From positions 1 through 64,000 of the forward strand of contig VWZW01002332.1 of NCBI GenBank assembly GCA_013397115.1: 64,000 bases of DNA, written 5' to 3'. Below, piece after piece: positions 12,936 to 22,396 of the stretch (position 1 is its first letter; each line of letters opens with the position of its first letter). Below the pieces are notes generated by a model, which had not been told where the DNA came from, did not search any database, and saw only the letters and a program-made list of their open reading frames with translations. Source of the stretch: Edolisoma coerulescens (lineage: Eukaryota; Chordata; Aves; Passeriformes; Campephagidae). The position numbers and the translations under genes are program-made.

Positions 12936-13159
12936 GCTGCTTTTGTTGCAGCCAGGATACAGCCGGCTTTCTGGGTTTCAAACACACATTGCTCAGTCAT
13001 GTTGAGTTTCTTGTCAACCAACACTCCCAAATCTTTCTCCTCAGGGGTGCTTTCAATCCATTCTCTACCCAGCCTGTATTGTGCTTGGGATTGCGCTGAC
13101 CCAGGCGCAGGACCTTGCATTTGGCCTTGTCGAACATCATGAGGTTCACACAGACCCAC
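12920..13159 (-). pseudogene. CR1 ORF2 fragment upstream of the C-terminus (dead)
   Basis: The frame reads YRLGREWIESTPEEKD followed by EKDLGVLVDKKLNMTEQC and QKAGCILAATK, matching the conserved CR1 ORF2 stretch (YRLG-W-ES---EKDLGVLVD-KLNMS-QC--A-QKA). It overlaps the next fragment (12687-12935) in another frame, showing a frameshift. The first residues are out of frame with CR1. The same frame appears at 14716-14955 in the duplicated copy. Confidence 0.9.
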
Positions 13160-13272
13160 GTCTCCAGCCTGTCAAGGTCCCTCTAGATGGCATCCCTTCC
13201 CTCCAGCCTGTCGACTGCATCACAGCTTGCTGTCATCAGGAAACTTGTTGATGGTGCACTCAATCCCAGTGT

Positions 13273-13277
13273 CCATG
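13273..13277. repeat. Left 5-bp target-site duplication of LTR C (ccatg)
   Basis: ccatg here and ccatg at 16728-16732 bracket the LTR. Removing the LTR and one copy restores CR1 text (gtgtccatgtcactgaaaaa) colinear with the family. Five bases fits ERVL-like or other class I/III integrases rather than a 6-bp ERVK-like duplication. Duplicate copies at 15069-15073 and 15419-15423 are assembly artefacts. Confidence 0.8.
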
Positions 13278-13381
13278 TGTCCCGTTCCACAATAAAAGGT
13301 GGAGCCGGGAAGGGTTCTTTTGATGGATTTTTCTGACAAAAAAACCAAGCACGAATACGGCAATATTATATCTGAGAACCA

Positions 13382-13387
13382 TTTATT
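13382..13387 (-). terminator. Polyadenylation signal AATAAA of LTR C
   Basis: tttatt on the plus strand is AATAAA on the minus strand. It lies about 105 bp before the LTR 3' end and is followed by T/G-rich sequence, as expected for the R/U5 border. It recurs at 15178-15183 and 15527-15532 in the duplicated copies. Confidence 0.65.
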
Positions 13388-13480
13388 GAAATAAAAACCC
13401 AAAAAAACCAAAGACAAACAAACAAAAAAAAAACCAACTAAGTGTTCTTATTAAAGGGGAGGAGGGCGGAGGAAACCAGG

Positions 13481-13530
13481 AAAAAGGAGCAGAGAGAGAG
13501 AAAAGAGAGAGAGAGGAAGAAACAGAAGAC
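13481..13530. repeat. GA-rich purine tract inside LTR C
   Basis: A run of GA dinucleotides with interspersed AAAA. Copies at 15277-15326, around 15626-15655 and around 15670-15713 differ slightly in A-run length, which is where two of the contig breaks lie. Confidence 0.8.
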
Positions 13531-13659
13531 AGGGGACAGCGTTACCACAGAACCCCGGCTATCCGTCAGCATCGGTATGGCAGACAGAGTGTGCGTGTTA
13601 CGAGCCGCGCGGTGCCTTTGCGTGGCTCCAGTGGCAGGCTGGGCCCGATTTCCAAGTGG

Positions 13660-13800
13660 TGATGGCAGCGAGCCTCCGACGAAGGCTGCGGGCAGCGGCT
13701 GCGACCTGGGTGCGGGCGGCGGCTGCGGACGGTGGCTACAAGCTGCGAGCGGTGGCTGGAGGCTGGGCGCGGGCGGCGGCTGCGAGCGGCGACTGCGGAG
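13660..13800. repeat. GC-rich imperfect direct repeats inside LTR C
   Basis: Repeated gcggctgcg / gggcgcgggcggcggctgcg-like words give very high GC content against an AT-rich background. The two largest assembly breaks lie at or next to this block (13886 and 16076). Further copies are at 15847-15987 and 16112-16252. Confidence 0.8.
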
Positions 13801-13885
13801 CACGAAGTCTCCACGGCGATAAGCGAGTTCCTGGAATCGGCACAGCAGGGCGAGGCAGGCACGGGCAGGGAAACAGGACCACAGG

Positions 13886-13886
13886 N
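13886..13886. other. Single N, contig join
   Basis: Left of N is LTR C up to ccacagg. Right of N restarts with sequence identical by eye to 12091 onward. This is the junction of two overlapping contigs, not a biological boundary. Confidence 0.95.
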
Positions 13887-15369
13887 TTATGTAGTTAGGA
13901 GGAAAGGGTTAAAACCTCGAGATTTGGTGAGAAGGAGGGAATAGTTTCACTTAAAGTGACCTTGCAGCTGCGAATGCTAAAAATGTCAGCGTGAGAAAAC
14001 TCCATTTATTATGCCTAGTGTTGCTCATCCTCTGCCTGTTTGGGGAAGTAGAATTCCTGTGAAGAGATAACACACTCTCACAGACATGTGGAAGCCTTTT
14101 GTTATAGTGAGGCAGGTGAGCCCCTGCCCTTGCTGTTAGCTAGGATGAACTGAGCCAAATGGAGCTTGTGTGCCTGTGTGGTGTTAGCGAGATAATGAAA
14201 TAAATTTACTCTTTGCATTTTGGCTGTGGTTTGATGGTTGCCCTTGGTTACCTGTATGTGTTGACTCACAACACATATGTACACAAAAAATGTTTTATTT
14301 TATTTTACAGATATTTTATTTGATAACAATTTTTTGTTTTGCTCAAAAAAGCACACTTATTTAAGGTGGTAGATTAATTTTTTTTTACCTTATTTTGTCT
14401 TATATGTATGTATTGTAGAATCACAGAATCATAGAATCATGGAATCATGGAATGACACAATAGTTTGGATTAGAAGGGACCTTCAAGATAGTCTAGTTGC
14501 AAACCTCACATGCCATGGGCAGGGACACCTTCCACTACATTTTCTCAGCCTGTCTTCATTGGAGAGGAGCTCCAGCCCTCTGATCATCTTCGTGGTCCTC
14601 CTCTGGACACATTCCAACAGGTTCACATCCTTCTTGTTTTGGGGACCCAAGAGCTGGATGCAGCACTCCTGTTGGGGTCTCACAAGAGATGAGTAGAGGT
14701 GGAGAGTCACCTCTCTCAACCTGCTGGCCATGCTGCTTTTGTTGCAGCCAGGATACAGCCGGCTTTCTGGGTTTCAAACACACATTGCTCAGTCATGTTG
14801 AGTTTCTTGTCAACCAACACTCCCAAATCTTTCTCCTCAGGGGTGCTTTCAATCCATTCTCTACCCAGCCTGTATTGTGCTTGGGATTGCGCTGACCCAG
14901 GCGCAGGACCTTGCATTTGGCCTTGTCGAACATCATGAGGTTCACACAGACCCACGTCTCCAGCCTGTCAAGGTCCCTCTAGATGGCATCCCTTCCCTCC
15001 AGCCTGTCGACTGCATCACAGCTTGCTGTCATCAGGAAACTTGTTGATGGTGCACTCAATCCCAGTGTCCATGTGTCCCGTTCCACAATAAAAGGTGGAG
15101 CCGGGAAGGGTTCTTTTGATGGATTTTTCTGACAAAAAAACCAAGCACGAATACGGCAATATTATATCTGAGAACCATTTATTGAAATAAAAACCCAAAA
15201 AAACCAAAGACAAACAAACAAAAAAAAAACCAACTAAGTGTTCTTATTAAAGGGGAGGAGGGCGGAGGAAACCAGGAAAAAGGAGCAGAGAGAGAGAAAA
15301 GAGAGAGAGAGGAAGAAACAGAAGACAGGGGACAGCGTTACCACAGAACCCCGGCTATCCGTCAGCATC
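13887..15369. repeat. Second copy of 12091-13573 (offset 1796 bp), probable assembly duplicate
   Basis: Every reading frame and CR1/LTR landmark of 12091-13573 is repeated here at a constant offset of 1796 bp: CR1 3' octamers at 14417-14456, ccatg at 15069-15073, LTR C start at 15074. It starts directly after the N at 13886 and ends at the N at 15370. I noticed no difference between the copies. Confidence 0.93.
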
Positions 15370-15370
15370 N
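15370..15370. other. Single N, contig join
   Basis: The left contig stops at gtcagcatc (equivalent to 13573). The right contig restarts at a point equivalent to 13225. Confidence 0.95.
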
Positions 15371-15655
15371 GCTTGCTGTCATCAGGAAACTTGTTGATGG
15401 TGCACTCAATCCCAGTGTCCATGTGTCCCGTTCCACAATAAAAGGTGGAGCCGGGAAGGGTTCTTTTGAGGATTTTTCTGACAAAAAAACCAAGCACGAA
15501 TACGGCAATATTATATCTGAGAACCATTTATTGAAATAAAAACCCAAAAAAACCAAAGACAAACAAACAAAAAAAAAACCAACTAAGTGTTCTTATTAAA
15601 GGGGAGGAGGGCGGAGGAAACCAGGAAAAAGGAGCAGAGAGAGAGAAAAGAGAGA
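15371..15655. repeat. Third partial copy, equivalent to about 13225-13510
   Basis: Offset 2146 bp from the first copy, becoming 2145 after a one-base deletion near 15469 (tttgaggat instead of tttgatggat). It contains the last 53 bp of CR1 (15371-15423) and then LTR C. It ends at an N inside the GA tract. Confidence 0.93.
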
Positions 15656-15656
15656 N
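15656..15656. other. Single N, contig join in the GA tract
   Basis: The break falls in the low-complexity GA-rich tract. Confidence 0.95.
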
Positions 15657-16075
15657 GGGAGAAACCAGGAAAAGGGAGCAGAGAGAGAGAAGAGAGAGAG
15701 AGGAAGAAACAGAAGACAGGGGACAGCGTTACCACAGAACCCCGGCTATCCGTCAGCATCGGTATGGCAGACAGAGTGTGCGTGTTACGAGCCGCGCGGT
15801 GCCTTTGCGTGGCTCCAGTGGCAGGCTGGGCCCGATTTCCAAGTGGTGATGGCAGCGAGCCTCCGACGAAGGCTGCGGGCAGCGGCTGCGACCTGGGTGC
15901 GGGCGGCGGCTGCGGACGGTGGCTACAAGCTGCGAGCGGTGGCTGGAGGCTGGGCGCGGGCGGCGGCTGCGAGCGGCGACTGCGGAGCACGAAGTCTCCA
16001 CGGCGATAAGCGAGTTCCTGGAATCGGCACAGCAGGGCGAGGCAGGCACGGGCAGGGAAACAGGACCACAGGGAA
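15657..16075. repeat. Fourth partial copy, equivalent to about 13468-13888
   Basis: Offset 2189 bp at its start and 2187 after an A-run that is two bases shorter. A few other single-base differences lie within its first 50 bp. It ends three bases further than the first copy did at its N, so it helps bridge the real sequence. Confidence 0.92.
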
Positions 16076-16076
16076 N
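16076..16076. other. Single N, contig join
   Basis: Left of N ends ccacagggaa. Right of N restarts at sequence equivalent to 13625. Confidence 0.95.
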
Positions 16077-16337
16077 GCTCCAGTGGCAGGCTGGGCCCGA
16101 TTTCCAAGTGGTGATGGCAGCGAGCCTCCGACGAAGGCTGCGGGCAGCGGCTGCGACCTGGGTGCGGGCGGCGGCTGCGGACGGTGGCTACAAGCTGCGA
16201 GCGGTGGCTGGAGGCTGGGCGCGGGCGGCGGCTGCGAGCGGCGACTGCGGAGCACGAAGTCTCCACGGCGATAAGCGAGTTCCTGGAATCGGCACAGCAG
16301 GGCGAGGCAGGCACGGGCAGGGAAACAGGACCACAGG
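16077..16337. repeat. Fifth partial copy, equivalent to 13625-13885, running into unique U3 sequence
   Basis: Offset 2452 bp. It passes through the point where the first and fourth copies stopped (ccacagg) and continues into unduplicated LTR C sequence, so it is the copy that joins the locus to its right flank. Confidence 0.93.
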
Positions 16338-16442
16338 GAAGAGGGCGCGAAGGCGGGAGCAGAAGGGGCCAAGCTGACCCTCCAAGCCACCCAAAGCAAA
16401 AAGAAAAAAAAAAAAAAGACCTCGTGGCGTTGCGGCTAGCTG

Positions 16443-16450
16443 CTTATATA
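16443..16450 (-). promoter_or_regulatory. TATA box of LTR C (minus strand TATATAAG)
   Basis: cttatata on the plus strand reads TATATAAG on the minus strand. It is about 280 bp inside the LTR 5' end, a usual U3 length, and transcription would proceed towards lower coordinates. Confidence 0.6.
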
Positions 16451-16727
16451 TGTGCCCCAAACTCCTCCCCCAACTCGGCTTCGTGGGCCCCTTTTTGGCT
16501 GGCATTTTTGGTGGGCATCTTTCGTGGGCATCCAGGTACTTTCACCAGCAAGTGTGTGTGTAGGGGAGGGGGAGGAGCGGCTCACAGTCTGAACATGGAA
16601 GTTTTCTCTGCCCCAATGGGCTGCCAGGTGAAGCCTCTCTGGGGCCAGGGCAACACAGTTTTTTAATAGGAATTTTTTTTCACCTCATTTGTGACATATG
16701 TTGAGGCATATATATTGGTCCCTCTCA

Positions 16728-16732
16728 CCATG
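16728..16732. repeat. Right 5-bp target-site duplication of LTR C (ccatg)
   Basis: Matches 13273-13277. CR1 sequence resumes directly here. Confidence 0.8.
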
Positions 16733-17165
16733 TCACTGAAAAAGGTGCTGAACAGCACTGGTCACAGTGCCAATCCCTGAGGAACTCTGCTCGTCACTGA
16801 TCCTTGGGCATCTAATCATTGACCTTTGAGTGTGCCCATCCAGTCAATTCCTTATCCACTGAGTGGTCTGTCTTTCAAATCCGTGTCTCTCTAGCTTCAA
16901 TACAAGGATGTCTTGCAGCACAGTGTCAGATGCTTTGCACAAGTCTAGGTAAATTATTTCAGTTGCTCTTCCCTTATCCACCAATAACGTAATCCCTTTA
17001 TAGAAGGCCACCAAATTTGTCAAGCCTGATCTGCCCTTAATGAAGCCGTGTTGGCTGTCACCAACCACCTCCTTATTTTCCACATGCCACAGCATAGCTT
17101 CCAGGAGGACCTGCTTCATAATCTTTCCAGGCACAGAGATGAAACTGACTGGCCTGTTCCAGCCC
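16728..17165 (-). mobile_element. CR1 LINE, 5' part of the interrupted copy (RT domain), minus strand
   Basis: This is the continuation of the CR1 at 12621-13277 on the other side of LTR C. It covers the reverse-transcriptase core. CR1 similarity is lost at about 17165, which I take as the 5' truncation point of the insertion. Confidence 0.88.
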
Positions 17166-17172
17166 TCGAACC
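16844..17172 (-). pseudogene. CR1 ORF2 reverse-transcriptase fragment (dead)
   Basis: The minus-strand frame contains NRPVSFISVPGKIMKQVLLE, then DSQHGFIKGRSGLTNLVAFY, then YLDLCKASDTV, in the order found in CR1 ORF2 (NYRPVSLTSVPGKIMEQ, QHGF-KGKSCLTNL, YLDF-KAFDTV). The first catalytic block has serine where the family has phenylalanine. The RT-distal part, including the YxDD region, is missing or out of frame. The extra N-terminal residues of the open frame (17173-17233) are not CR1-like. The protein is non-functional. Confidence 0.9.
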
Positions 17173-20100
17173 TCTGCAACCCCACAGACATGATTGCTGC
17201 AGGAATCTTTGAGACATTTAAGATTTCACCCAACCAAGTAGGAAGGAGTAGCTGTTCCTCTCTCAGCTATTCTTATGGGAAATGTAAAAAGAAAGCTTGT
17301 GAGTGCTTCTAATTTGCTTGTAAAAACTCAGTTTAAACACCTTCACCGTTAACCAGAGACCTGGATGTTTTCACATAGAAATGCATAAGAAGAAAACACA
17401 CACTTATAAAACTGAAAAATGAGAGTAGTAACTGCTGGTGATGGGATAAATCCTAAGAGACCAAAAGGTTTTTTCTAAAGGTCTGGCAGCCAGTTCTGGA
17501 GAACTGACTGATCACAATCCAGGTAACATCACAGTGGGTGCAATAGACTGTATTGTTGTCCTACATTCATTTCTACCTACTTGCAGAAAAGGCTTTCAGG
17601 TAAACAAATGTTAAGAAACATAAAACTAGAGAGATTTGAGTGCCATGATCTTAACAGGTATAAGCTGTCTTAGCTAATACTAATGCTGGCAAATCAACCC
17701 GAAAAGATGCTGCAAGATCATTTCTCTAAACAACATTTGGGTGAAGAGGATCTTTTGAAAGTAAAACTTAAGTTTACACTGAAAATGTTCTTGAAGCTGC
17801 AATCACAGCTGGAAGCTTTCTCAAGCAGAAGCACAAAAGGCTGTGGCTTAGCTCCTAGGTTTCAAGTTTTTGTTGTTTGGGCTTTGGGATTTTTTATGTT
17901 TTGCTTCATTTGTAGAGAGAATTATTCAATATTGTAATTTTCAGTTCTCATGGTTGTGTACATTTTGACATACCTTAGGCATAAAGAAAACCTCTGCAAT
18001 GTGCTGAAGAGCAGTATCCTTGAATTTCTATCAGAAAGAACAGTTACCAATACCTTAGATTACAGTCTTTGTTTTGCTAAAATGGAAATTTAATTAGGTA
18101 GGGACAAAAGCATGTAATTTGCTATGAGAAATTCTTGTCCATAAAACAGCCTTTTTTTGGCTGTAATATTCACTTCCATACAAGCTGTTTAGGAGCTCTT
18201 ATGACTCCAAAACTTCAGCTTCACGTATACGGAACATCAAAATCCTTGCTTGCTTCAGGTGGATTTTGCTGTTATCACTGCTCCCAGAGTGGCCTGTTAA
18301 GCTGGATAAATATGCTATCTTTTTTCCAGAACATAATAGAGTTGTAAAGGCGATACATAAAAATTACTATCTACAAATCATCCATTTTTGCAAAGCACAT
18401 GAAGAAGAAAAGACATCAAAAGCATTTGCAAGTAATTAAAGTGGTTTGTGATTTTTTTTTTCACTAAAATTCACTGTGTTTTCTGCTTGGTGACTATGTG
18501 TCTGTAATGGCAATGTACTGCTTACACATCTGTAACACTATTTGCAATAATTCTGTCGCTCCTTATTCTTCCACATCCAGTTAGTCAGGATTGTCAGAAA
18601 GTGTTTAACATATATTCTAATAAAGTCCATCTCTTTTTATAAAAATGCCAAGTTTATTAATTCTGTATACATACATTTCTTTCAATCTTCTCTTTCTTCT
18701 ATTACCTGGTCTAATAGCTGGTATTCACTGAAACAAATTCACCTTGGAATGAGTCTAAATATTTCATAAGCTTGATTTAATTGCTGTCATTTCCAATAGC
18801 TTCTCTACTCAGGGGACATTCTTTTTATAGGAACCCTACTGGATTTTTTACTGTCAATAAAAATTTTTTTAGACATCATTAAGTTATATTTTAAGGATGA
18901 ATGAACCTCTAGAGTTTTTCTCCTGATGGCTGTTAATTTCAAATCTGCAATATTTATTTGTCTTTCAAATCTTAGATTCATTTCAGGCTTAATAAAACAA
19001 ACAATGGTAAAGGAATATGTAAACCTTTAATAGTTTTTATTTGTGTGTCAATCACCATTGTGTAGGTAATCTGCTACAGATAATTTTATCTTCCATGCAT
19101 TTTTTAAACATGTGGAAGTGAGAAAAAAAATAACATTTGAAGAGATTTCACGACCTAATATTAAAAATCATGCCATAGTATAATTTGATTACTTTTTTCT
19201 GTTTATTATTTGCTTTAATTGTATTGTAAACTGTTTACTAAAAGTTTAAAAATGCATTCACTTCTTGTGTATCACTCTTGTGACATACAATCTTGTAAGA
19301 TTTTTCAGTCAGAAAATAGCAAATGCTGTTAAAACTTGCGATTAAGTCTAAGATTCTATACCCCCTTTGGAAATTATTAAATTAAATATTACTTCTAATC
19401 TTTCCTTGTTTTCCCTGTGCATGTGTATCGATGTTTATGTGTTCAGATAATACATCGAGACATAAATATTTGTAGCCATATACTTGACCAGCCACATGAA
19501 ATGACAGCATGCTTGTTCGCATCCGCAACAGTATGGAGAACATACATGATCTCTCAAAAAGTAAATACGTGAACCAGCACTTTTAAAAGAGCACTAGACT
19601 TACTGTAGCTTAGAAACAGGAAGGATGAACACAGGGAAAAGGATAGGTAAAGGTAAGGAACATATTTAAAGATCCCAGTTGTTATTCTTTTGAAATAGTT
19701 CTCTATTTTCTAACTATACAGGCAGAAGATTTCCAGTCTGAAAAGTCACATCTGGAATTGCAGTAAATGATATAGAATCATAACAAGTAGTAGAAAGTTA
19801 TTTTATGTTATGATGACAGGTATAAATAAATACAAAAATTTATACTAAAGTTTAAAAACAATTGACTCCACCGAAGTGTTAAAGAATGGGTAATGAAATA
19901 AAAGTCGAACCAAAGAAACCAACCAACCAACTAAAAAACCAACAAAAACCTAACCCCAAAAATTCCCAAACAAAAAAAAACCCCTAAATTTCTTACAGTG
20001 CAATAATTGTGAGGTTTTCAAAAGCAATTTAAAAACCCCTTTCATGACTCATATCTACAGTGAGATCCAAGACTCTGTCCTCTTCCTTCCGCTCCCTTCC

Positions 20101-21293
20101 ACTCCTGCTCTTCTTCCCTTCCCTTTTCCTCCCTTTTTTCATATATGTGTATTGTGTACCAGTTTATCAATACAGTATTTGAGAACCTTCTGAGACCTTT
20201 TGAAAACCTAGTGCTTATTTTATAATTATTTTAGGCATAAAGATGCAGAAAAAAATTTTAAAAAAGAATGGTTCAAAATAATTACCGTTGGGAGAAACTA
20301 TGCTCACTATATAAATTGTACTAAAATTAGTTGTGGCAAGCACTTCCAATATTGATAACTATTGAAATAATAAACATTTTAAGGATGGAAGAATTTGAGA
20401 CACACACTGTACCTTGTAACACAACATGTGCTATGTCAATCATACACCAGTTCAGGTAATTACTCCCACATTGTTAAACATAAACTGTAGTTTATTTCAA
20501 GCTTTACCCTGACATATGATATTCAAAATGATATTCAGGCTAAACACTGTATTAAAAATGTGTGAGTGTAATATGTTTCAACCAAATAATTAATTGAAAT
20601 TTGGAGCTTGCTAATTATTTCCAGTATAGAGAGTAAATTGATGATGGGGTTCATGGTGTAACAAAAATTTTAAGTCTCCATGGTCAAGCTATTAATTCTC
20701 TCCCTGTTGTTTTAGGGTTTGCTCCTTTTATTTTTCCACAGAGATGGTTGCAATTCAAAATATCCTTATACCTCTGTCTGCATGACACCAAAGTACCAAT
20801 TCCCATCACAGACTTATAGATGATTCACACAGTAAAATTCATGGGCATCCAGAAGCATAAGTCACAGAAAAAAATAGATTTGAGGAGACATCAGAAGGAT
20901 GGATTTTGCACACATGCCTTGAACACTTACTGCAATACTTCTTTAAACTGGTAAAGGATAGCTAATGTTGTTAGGGAAATATGACATCATCTTATTTTGG
21001 TATTCATTTCTGTGATGGGGTAAAAAACAAATTGGGTATGCGATGTTTCTACTGTCCTGACTAATTCATTCATATATAATGCCAATGTCATTTGCATATT
21101 ATGTCTCCAAAGGAGAAGATATTAATCCTACCCATCTAACTAGCCGCTTCTGACAATACTTCATCCCAGCTCTGACTGTTATTGGGCTAGAAAAAAATAA
21201 CTTATACGACCCCAGGCAGAAGGAAATTAAATATTTCACTTGAAAGAAATTTTGTGAAAACACTATTTCAGGGCTGAAATGTGGTGATACTCC
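17166..21293. other. AT-rich non-coding DNA, nothing recognised
   Basis: About 4.1 kb without a recognisable gene or repeat family. There are small low-complexity patches: an aaccaacc tract near 19915-19990 and a pyrimidine-rich tract at 20078-20140. Open frames at 17683-17937 and 18135-18347 have no known motif and unremarkable length. Confidence 0.55.
20078..20140. repeat. Pyrimidine-rich (CT) low-complexity tract
   Basis: Nearly uninterrupted C/T on the plus strand with cttcc / ttccc words. Confidence 0.75.
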
Positions 21294-21843
21294 TGCATTG
21301 GGTTTGCATTGCCAGGCTTTGGTAGCAGGGAGCTACAAGGGTGGTTTCTGTGAGAAGCCGCCAGAAGCTTCCTCGATGGCCAGCAGAGCCAGTCTCTGGT
21401 GGCTCCAAAGATGGATGTGCCTTTGGTCAAGGCTGGGCCAATCAGAAGTGGTGGCAATGCCTCTGCGATAACAGATTTAAGAAGAAGGAAAAAAAGAGGT
21501 TATTGTGCAGATGTAATTGCTACCAGAGAAGAGCAGGCTGAGAATAAGTGAGAGGAACAGCTCTGCAGACACCAAGGTCAGTGGAGAAGGAGGGGGAGGA
21601 GGTGCTTCAGGCGCTGGAGCCGAGATTCCCCTGCAGCCTGTGGTCCAGATGATGGTGAGGCAGCTGTGCCCCTGCAGCCCATGGAGGACCACGGGAATGC
21701 AGAGATCCACCTGCAGCCCCTGGAAGAAACACACACCAGAGCGGGTGGATGCCTGAGAGGAGGATGTGAGCCCATGGGAGGTCCATGGAGAAAGAAGCCC
21801 ACGCTGGATCAGCCTGTCCTTGAAGAACTGCGTTCCAGGGAAG

Positions 21844-22020
21844 AGTGACCCATGCTGCAGCAGTCTGGGGAAGACTGTTGCCTGTGGGATGGACTCGTGT
21901 TGTGGCAGTTTGCAGAGATCTGTTGCTTGTGAGATGCATTCAAGTTGTAGAAGTTCATGGAGATCTCCCACGGGAGGGACACCATCATGGTGCAGCAGTG
22001 GAAGGAGTCCTCTCCCTGAG
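21844..22020 (+). repeat. Internal minisatellite of LTR B, about four 43-46 bp units
   Basis: Successive units share the pattern gacccatgctgcagcag, tctggggaagact, ctgtggga, with starts near 21845, 21889, 21933 and 21976. Units are diverged from one another, so the array is old or ancestral to the LTR family. Similar but weaker units occur upstream from about 21675. Confidence 0.7.
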
Positions 22021-22197
22021 CAGAAGGAGAAACAATGATTGATAAACCATATGAATTGATTGATGACCATAACCCTCATTCCCTGTCTCCCTGCACCTCT
22101 GGGGGAGAAAGCAGAGATGGGAAGGAGGGAGAGGTGACAGGAAGGTGTTTTTAAGGTCTTATTTTTCTTCTCATTACCCTGCTCTGATCTTGTTAGT

Positions 22198-22203
22198 AAT
22201 AAA
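22198..22203 (+). terminator. Polyadenylation signal AATAAA of LTR B
   Basis: AATAAA lies about 195 bp before the LTR 3' end and is followed by the conserved attcaagcctgttttgcccatg text that marks the R/U5 region in this family. Confidence 0.6.
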
Positions 22204-22396
22204 TCCAATTAATATTTCTAATTCAAGCCTGTTTTGCCCATGACTATATTTGGTCAGGGATCTCTCTCTGTCCTTACCTCAACTCATGAACCCTGAGCTA
22301 TGTTTGCTCTCCTTTGTCCAGCTGCAGAGGGGAGTGAGAGATTGGCTTTGACAGGTGCCTGGTGTCCAGACAGTGCCAACCCACTAAAATTCCACA

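Larger units (their letters stand above)
12621..13277 (-). mobile_element. CR1 LINE, 3' part (C-terminal ORF2 and 3' end), minus strand
   Basis: The 3' end is unmistakable: five octamer units at 12621-12660 (agaatcac, agaatcat, agaatcat, ggaatcat, ggaatgac), the reverse complement of the avian CR1 terminal repeat. Upstream in element sense is the C-terminal part of ORF2. The element is cut at 13277 by an LTR and resumes at 16728, where the reading of CR1 continues without loss. After subtracting the LTR and the false duplication, the CR1 is about 1.1 kb, a typical 5'-truncated copy. A second copy at 14417-15073 and a scrap at 15371-15423 are assembly duplicates. Confidence 0.93.
13278..16727 (-). 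mobile_element. Solo LTR (family C), minus strand, inserted in CR1; record inflated by false duplication
   Basis: In minus orientation the element starts TGAGAGGGACC at 16727 and ends GGAACGGGACA at 13278, so it has the TG...CA termini of an LTR. It has a TATA box (16443-16450), a polyadenylation signal (13382-13387) and flanking ccatg duplications. There is no primer-binding site plus gag/pol/env, so it is a solo LTR. The literal 3450 bp contains four N bases and repeated copies; collapsing them (offset 2452 bp) leaves an LTR of about 998 bp. From TATA to poly-A signal is about 610 bp after collapse, which implies an unusually long R region, and much of it is GC-rich with imperfect gggcggcggctgcg-type repeats plus a GA-rich tract. 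U3 is about 280 bp and U5 about 90 bp. The long proline/arginine/alanine-rich open frames across it are compositional artefacts. I do not recognise the family. Confidence 0.8.
21294..22396 (+). mobile_element. Solo LTR, avian ERVL-like (family B), plus strand
   Basis: It begins TGCATTGGGTTTGCATTGCC, then has the ggctttggtagcaggg and gaagccgccagaagcttcc words, a central minisatellite, a poly-A signal at 22198-22203, the agcctgttttgcccatgac block just after it, and the 3' block ggtgcctggtgtccagacag followed by tgccaacccac. This order matches, from memory, a widespread avian ERVL LTR. About 1.1 kb. No attached retroviral genes. The 3' limit is uncertain by about 15 bp. The 243-codon antisense frame (21477-22208) is a by-product of its GC-rich repeat structure. 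Confidence 0.8.

Noticed and set aside
15583..16314. 243-codon Pro/Arg-rich open frame on the minus strand (and related frames at 13438-13862, 15923-16399)
   Set aside because: It crosses N bases and joins falsely duplicated copies of the GC-rich part of LTR C. The length is an assembly artefact and the composition reflects GC repeats.
12091..16337. Genuine tandem array of LTRs or segmental duplication
   Set aside because: All copy boundaries coincide with N bases and successive copies overlap like contig ends, so an assembly artefact is more likely.
21477..22208. 243-codon open frame on the minus strand
   Set aside because: It lies antisense across LTR B and follows the 43-46 bp minisatellite periodicity; composition is Leu/Ser/Pro-rich with no known domain.
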